Below, piece after piece: positions 51,101 to 57,100 of a DNA stretch of 64,000 nt. Each line of letters opens with the position of its first letter. Within the stretch, counting starts at the first letter, position 1. Source of the stretch: Lytechinus pictus (lineage: Eukaryota; Echinodermata; Echinoidea; Temnopleuroida; Toxopneustidae); NCBI RefSeq assembly GCF_037042905.1, contig NC_087247.1:40213920-40277919 (forward strand), read 5' to 3'. The position numbers and the translations under genes were made by a program. The notes below the pieces were generated by a model, which saw only the letters and a program-made list of their open reading frames with translations, was not told where the DNA came from and searched no databases.

Positions 51101-54100
51101 TAGTTATAGGTTGGTAATGAGAATGGGGTCTAAGAGCTCTTGAGAACAGAAACGTGTCCAAGCCAAGAGTAGTGTTCCATGCATGTATCAATACTGATAT
51201 TTTTTTTAGAAAAGCAATTATTTCCTTAGCTGTGGTTAGGTAGAAAGATTGGCACATGTGGATAGGATATAGTAAAATGTGGGGTTATGGATGATGTGGG
51301 TTGGTCTGGGGTTATGATTATGAAACCGCCGCGAGAAAATGGTACAAGTGGACAACCTGGCTTGTGGCTAGAATGCAGAAGGTCCTATATTGGTATGAGA
51401 ACTATGGATGATCAGGAACCTTTATACTCGGATACCCCGGGGGGGGGGGGGGGGAGGGGGCACTTCCATTGACAAGTGGATACCATGCGTGACCAAAAAA
51501 AGACACGTAAAAAGGATCTCTTTTTATACGCCCGTATCGGGACGTATTATAGTATCACGCTCGGTGTCCGTCCGTCCGTTAACTTTTCCTTAACTTTAGT
51601 TTGACTTAACCTAGGCTCATGTGATTTGGTGTGTATGATACTAGCACGGATCCCAGGAAGCCTATTGATTTTGAGGTCAAAAGGTCAAAGGTTAACGTCA
51701 CAGTGACATATTTTCATTTTACCCTTCTGCCGTCCTTGTAAACGCGATAACTTCAGTTTTAGTTAACCTAGGCTCATATAATTTGGTGTGTAAGATACTA
51801 GCATGGATCCCAAGTAGCCTATTGATTTTGAGGTCCAAAGGTCAAGGTCACAGTGACATGTTTTAATCTTACCCAGCTGCAGTTCTTGTAACGCAATAAC
51901 TTTAGTTTAACTTATCCTAGGATCATATAATTTGGTGTGTATGATACTAGCATGGATCCCCGGAAGCCTATTGATCCAAAGGTCAAGGTCACAGTGACAT
52001 ATATTCATCTTACCCTTCTGTAGTCCTTGTAAACACAATAACTTCAGTTTAACTTATCTTAGGCTCATATAATTTGGTGTGTATGATACTAGTCTGGATC
52101 CCAGGAAGCCTATTGATTTTGAGGTCAAAAGGTCAAAGGTCAAGATCACAGTGACATGTTTTCATCTTTCCCTTCTGAAGTCCTTGTAAACGCGATAACT
52201 TTAGTTGAACTTAACCTAGGCTCATATAATTTGGTGTGTATGATACTAGCATAGATCCTAGCAATTCTATTGATTTTGAGATCAGAAGGTAAAAGGTGAA
52301 GTCACCATCTTCCACTTTTCTTGCTAGACCTATAGCTCCATTTTCCGCGTTACAGACGGGCGTATTATGTGCTCGCCTTAGCGACACTCTTGTTCAAGAT
52401 AGGGCATGTTACGTACATAACGTAATAAGGGTATCAAAAACACACAAAAAAAGAAAAAAGGGTATATATTTTGCAAGGTAAACTTCGCGTTTACGGCTCA
52501 ATTTGCGAGGGTTTAAAGACTAAAATACTTTATAAGGAATGTACTTTTTGCCCCAACACTACGTGTTTGGAGTCCGAATTGAGCAAGGTGTGTGGGGGTG
52601 GTACTAATGAAAGTAAAGGTAAAGCCGACTTCCGTGATATAACACTTAAGATATCGTTGTACTTGTTTAGGGGATCAATTCAGGGAGTACTTGTCAATGG
52701 TACCATTTTGTTTCCAATACTTTAAGGGTAGGGTTTCACACGCCAATACTTGTGAAGGGGTGCATTTTCAGAACATGGAAAATACTTGTTTAGGGTGCTT
52801 TTCGAAACCCCATGGTCACGCATGGTATCCACCCGTCAATGGAAGTGACCGCCCCGGGTCGGATACTGCATTGCACATTCACATAGGCATAGGGCTTTCA
52901 ATTATCAATGAGTCTGTATCTAAGGAAAAAAGAAGCTTGAAAAAAATAATTACAGTAGAATGTTATTTATCAACAAATAGCATTATTTTTTAAAACCATT
53001 AAGATACTATATACTTTCATTTCTTATGTTGGGATCATGTATCCTTTCATGATCAAATTGTAAAACATGTTCCAGGGTATTGGAGGAGTAAAAGAAAACC
53101 AGTTTCAAGGTTGTCTTTTTATTGAAAAAATGCATGATTCATCTGTTTGGTATGTCAAGCAAAGATGAGCTCAGCAGTGTTTATTTTCCTTCATCAGTCT
53201 AGATCTAAGGGACTGTCCAGAATGCAAATAAATATATTTCTTCTGTGGGAAAGAGAAGGAGGTAGAATGAAAATGAAACATGCATGTGGAGTTAAATGAC
53301 CCCCATCAATAGATATTCAACAGATTCAGAAATTCAATAGAACTCCTTGTCTGAATAGACTACCTTTGTCACTGTGTCTTAGGGGCAATTTGCATGCTTA
53401 GAAAGAATGGTAGTCAAAGGAGCTAAAAAAAAGTGAAAGAGAATTACAATAACCTGTATTGAATGAAGATGAAAAGTAAAGTAGTGAAAGAATGTGATGT
53501 GTATGCAATAATGTATGTTACATGTGTATCAGACTAAATGCTGTTTGACAGGTTGAATAAGAAAATCAAATTTTTCAATATCATTCACTGAATTGCAGCA
53601 ATGTGAAAATTTGGTATACGACATTGTAATTCTGAATCATTTCTATATCATATGACATTTTGCAAAACAACTTTATCACAGACCAGTTCACATACATGTC
53701 CCGGGGGGGGGGGGGGGGCACTTACATTGACGAGTGGATACCATGGGCGATCAAAAAAACACGTAAAAAGGATGTCTTTTTCAAGATAGGGCATGTTAAG
53801 TACGTAACGTAATAAGGGTGTCAAAAACACTAAAATAATGTAAAAAGGGTATCTATTTCGCTAGGAAAGCTACGTGTTTAGGGTCAGAGTTGCGAGGGTA
53901 TAAAAAGAAAACAAATGTTTTATAAAGGATTTACTTTTTGCCCCAACAGTCAACACTACGTGTTTAAAGTCCGATTTGCGCGAGGTGGTGCCGTACTAAG
54001 CCTAATAATGATGTAGGTAAAGGTAAAACCGACGTCCTTGACATAATAATTAATAAAATATATCGCTGTACTTGTTTAGGGGTTCAATTCAGGAAATAGT

Positions 54101-57100
54101 TTCCAAGGGTATCGTTTTGTTTCCACTACTTGTTAAGGGTAGGGTTTCACACGCCAATACTTGTTATGGGGTGCATTTTCAGAATATGGAAAATACTTGT
54201 TTATACCTTGGTCACATTTGCTCTACGGCGGCCGTACAGCGAGTTGAAAACAGCCGTTATAACATTTTTTGTACCAGCTGCATATACATGTAGGTGGTTT
54301 GAATTGAAATTAATAAAACGGCTGTTTTTGACTCGCCGTACGGCCGCCGTAGAGCAAATGTGACCATGGTATAAGGGTGCTTTTCGAGACCCCATGGTCG
54401 CGCATGGTATCCACTCGTCAATGGAAGTGGCCCTCCGGGATACATGTACATGTGTCTACTCTTAATGTACGTTTTGTTAGGATTTAGCATGTAGCAAGCT
54501 CAAGCTCCTGTGTATTTGATGATCAACATTATACTGTTCTGTATTAACTTAAAAAGAACCCCATACATGTTTGTCTGTGGGGGTGAACTTCACCCCTCAG
54601 CCCCTCCCACTTTTTGTTTAACTTGTCATTTTTTAAGGAAAAAAGTTCAAACATGAGTGGTAATAACTATTTGTATGTTAGTGTAAGTGATTGCCAGAGG
54701 CATGGGTCTTCCATCCATCTTTACCAATTTCTTTCTTGCAATCATAAAATAACTTTTTGATTTTTAACTTCAAACGTGACCCATGTATTCATATTGGAGG
54801 AACGAGAATCTGAATAGAATTGGATGTCACTAGGTTAATGGTCACACATATCATGTATGTTAGAAATGAATTGATATAAAGATATTAATAGACTTTCCAA
54901 AACATTTGAAGAGCAGCTTCCTGATTTATAAAATGTAGCCTCCATACGTTGATATAAACTTATAATGACCAGCTACACTTCCATTTCACCTACATAGAGT
55001 CTATGGAGAAATATGTGAAATATGCATGCTTGAATCCATGCGTGGGAATAAAATACCAGCACTTGTAAAGGTATTACAGATTTGACCACTCTCCAGTCGT
55101 GGTCCAAACAAGGAGGTCTACATGTACATGAGGTGATATCTGAACTGACCCATGGAGCTAATAGCTCTATGACTGACCTGACAAATTGTACACTTATCCT
55201 CCCTAGATGGTGAACTGCATCGGGTTCGGGTGACTTTCTAGTACAAAGAATGTTATCCCTCTTGCTGTGTTCCTTCCATTCCTAGTTTTCCCATTTTACC
55301 TATTCCTTTACTGTTTCATTTCAAATTGACTTAAAATGCCTTTTGAGAGATTAGTCCAAAGTTTGTTTTTTCTTCACTTCCTATCAGCAAAAGAAATGAC
55401 ATATTTCAAGGGATAATCCTGCCTGAAAACCAGTAAATCATGTAGGTAAAAAATTGTAAAAAAAATAAATGACAAATGAAAACAAAGTTACTGAATATAC
55501 AAGGTATTAATCTGGGTGCTTATCGCAGATATACATTTAGAGTTACATTGTAGCTTGAAATGTCTTTTCTTGTTTTCTTATATTGAATCTCTATCATTAC
55601 ATTCTTTTATATAAAATACATGAACTATTAAAAGCATGACATGTACATGTACTTGCGGCAAAACCTATATTAGGAGAGAGTCATGTAGACTCCCGTTTTC
55701 ATGTTCTTCAAACAGAAGCAGCAATTTAAAAAATTGTAGTTTTTTTTCCTCAATTTTATTATTTTTAAAGTTAACTAAATTTTATCTCGTTTTCAATTCA
55801 TATTATTTTCAGTCTGTAGTTTACCATTGATAAGCTTGATCGTGCATTTTATATATAGGCCTATTACAAAGTGCAGTCTCCAATGTATGGCATTATTTTC
55901 ATCAGTCAGACTAAACTGAATTGAGAATGTCCATTTATTATGGCAACATAAACTCAGCTATCTCAGTGTGTTGCCAAAGAATATAAGAAATCATCTTCAA
56001 AGTAGTAATCTATATTCTGTTTTTTTTCTTTCAATTTGATGGTTATAGAAAGATACCAGTGGTGCCAAACGAGGACGGGGAAGACCTAGGAAACGACCAG
56101 TAAGTACAATTATATCCAGATTAAAAAAATTCATGTTAGCCAGAGCAGAAGGGGGGGGGGGGTGGGCTTCTTTAAGAGGCCTTTGTGTATCTGGAAGAAA
56201 AAAATTACTAAAATTTTGTCCATTTAAGTTGCTCCTTTGGTTCATGATACTAAACTTTAATGTTTCTTTAAAAACAAAAGAATATAAAACTTTTTTCGTT
56301 TAGAGTGTCCCCTTCATGGCCTTGGATTATCGCTTTTATGTTTATTCAGAGGACAAATAAAAAAAGTTAAAATGTTTCATAATATATTTCAATGTCACAA
56401 AATCAACACTGGTGCTATATGGAATTGTGTAATGCAGGAGAGATTGCCAGTGGCATTCATTCCACTTCTACTCAGGCCTAAATTTGTTTACATGTTTGAA
56501 AAAAAGTATGTAATTCTAGTAATTTTTAACATTTTATAAATTTTTCAAATTTATTTCTATTATTGAGGCCAATTATTATTTTAATTTTTATTACTTTGTT
56601 TTCTTATTTAGTTATTTGTTTGATCAATTGATTTTCTTTATTTTTGTTTATTTGTTCATATTTTTAAATTTATTTTTAATTTATTTATTTATTCTTTATT
56701 TATCTATTCATTTTTTTTTTTTTTTTTTTTGGGGGGGTTGTTGTTGATTGTTTAGACTTACCCACCAGGCTGGAAAGGTATGATGAACAACAATCTTGTT
56801 TACTTTTATTAACTTCTCATTCTCAGCTTGAATATCTCTGTAATATACAGTATGATATTCATGAAATCTGAAAATGATAATCTTGTATTATATTGTTGAA
56901 AAAAAATTATTATTAGTATTATTGAAAACCTAATTCTTGTGCTGTGCGCATTGCACCTGCTTCCTCCAAATGTAAATAAAACCCATGAACTGTGCAGTAT
57001 TATAGAGATCGAGGGTCCTGCTCTGATCATAGCAGCGACCAGACCAAGGGTCCTGTAGTGCTTGCACCCAGTTACTGTAGGCTGTGTATGGAAGAGTAAA

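Noticed and set aside
56758-56779. Possible extra HMGA exon (TAG acceptor, then TYPPGWK-like codons, then GTATGA)
   Set aside because: Its 22-nt length would break the phase-0 joins of the flanking exons, and HMGA proteins have no such segment.
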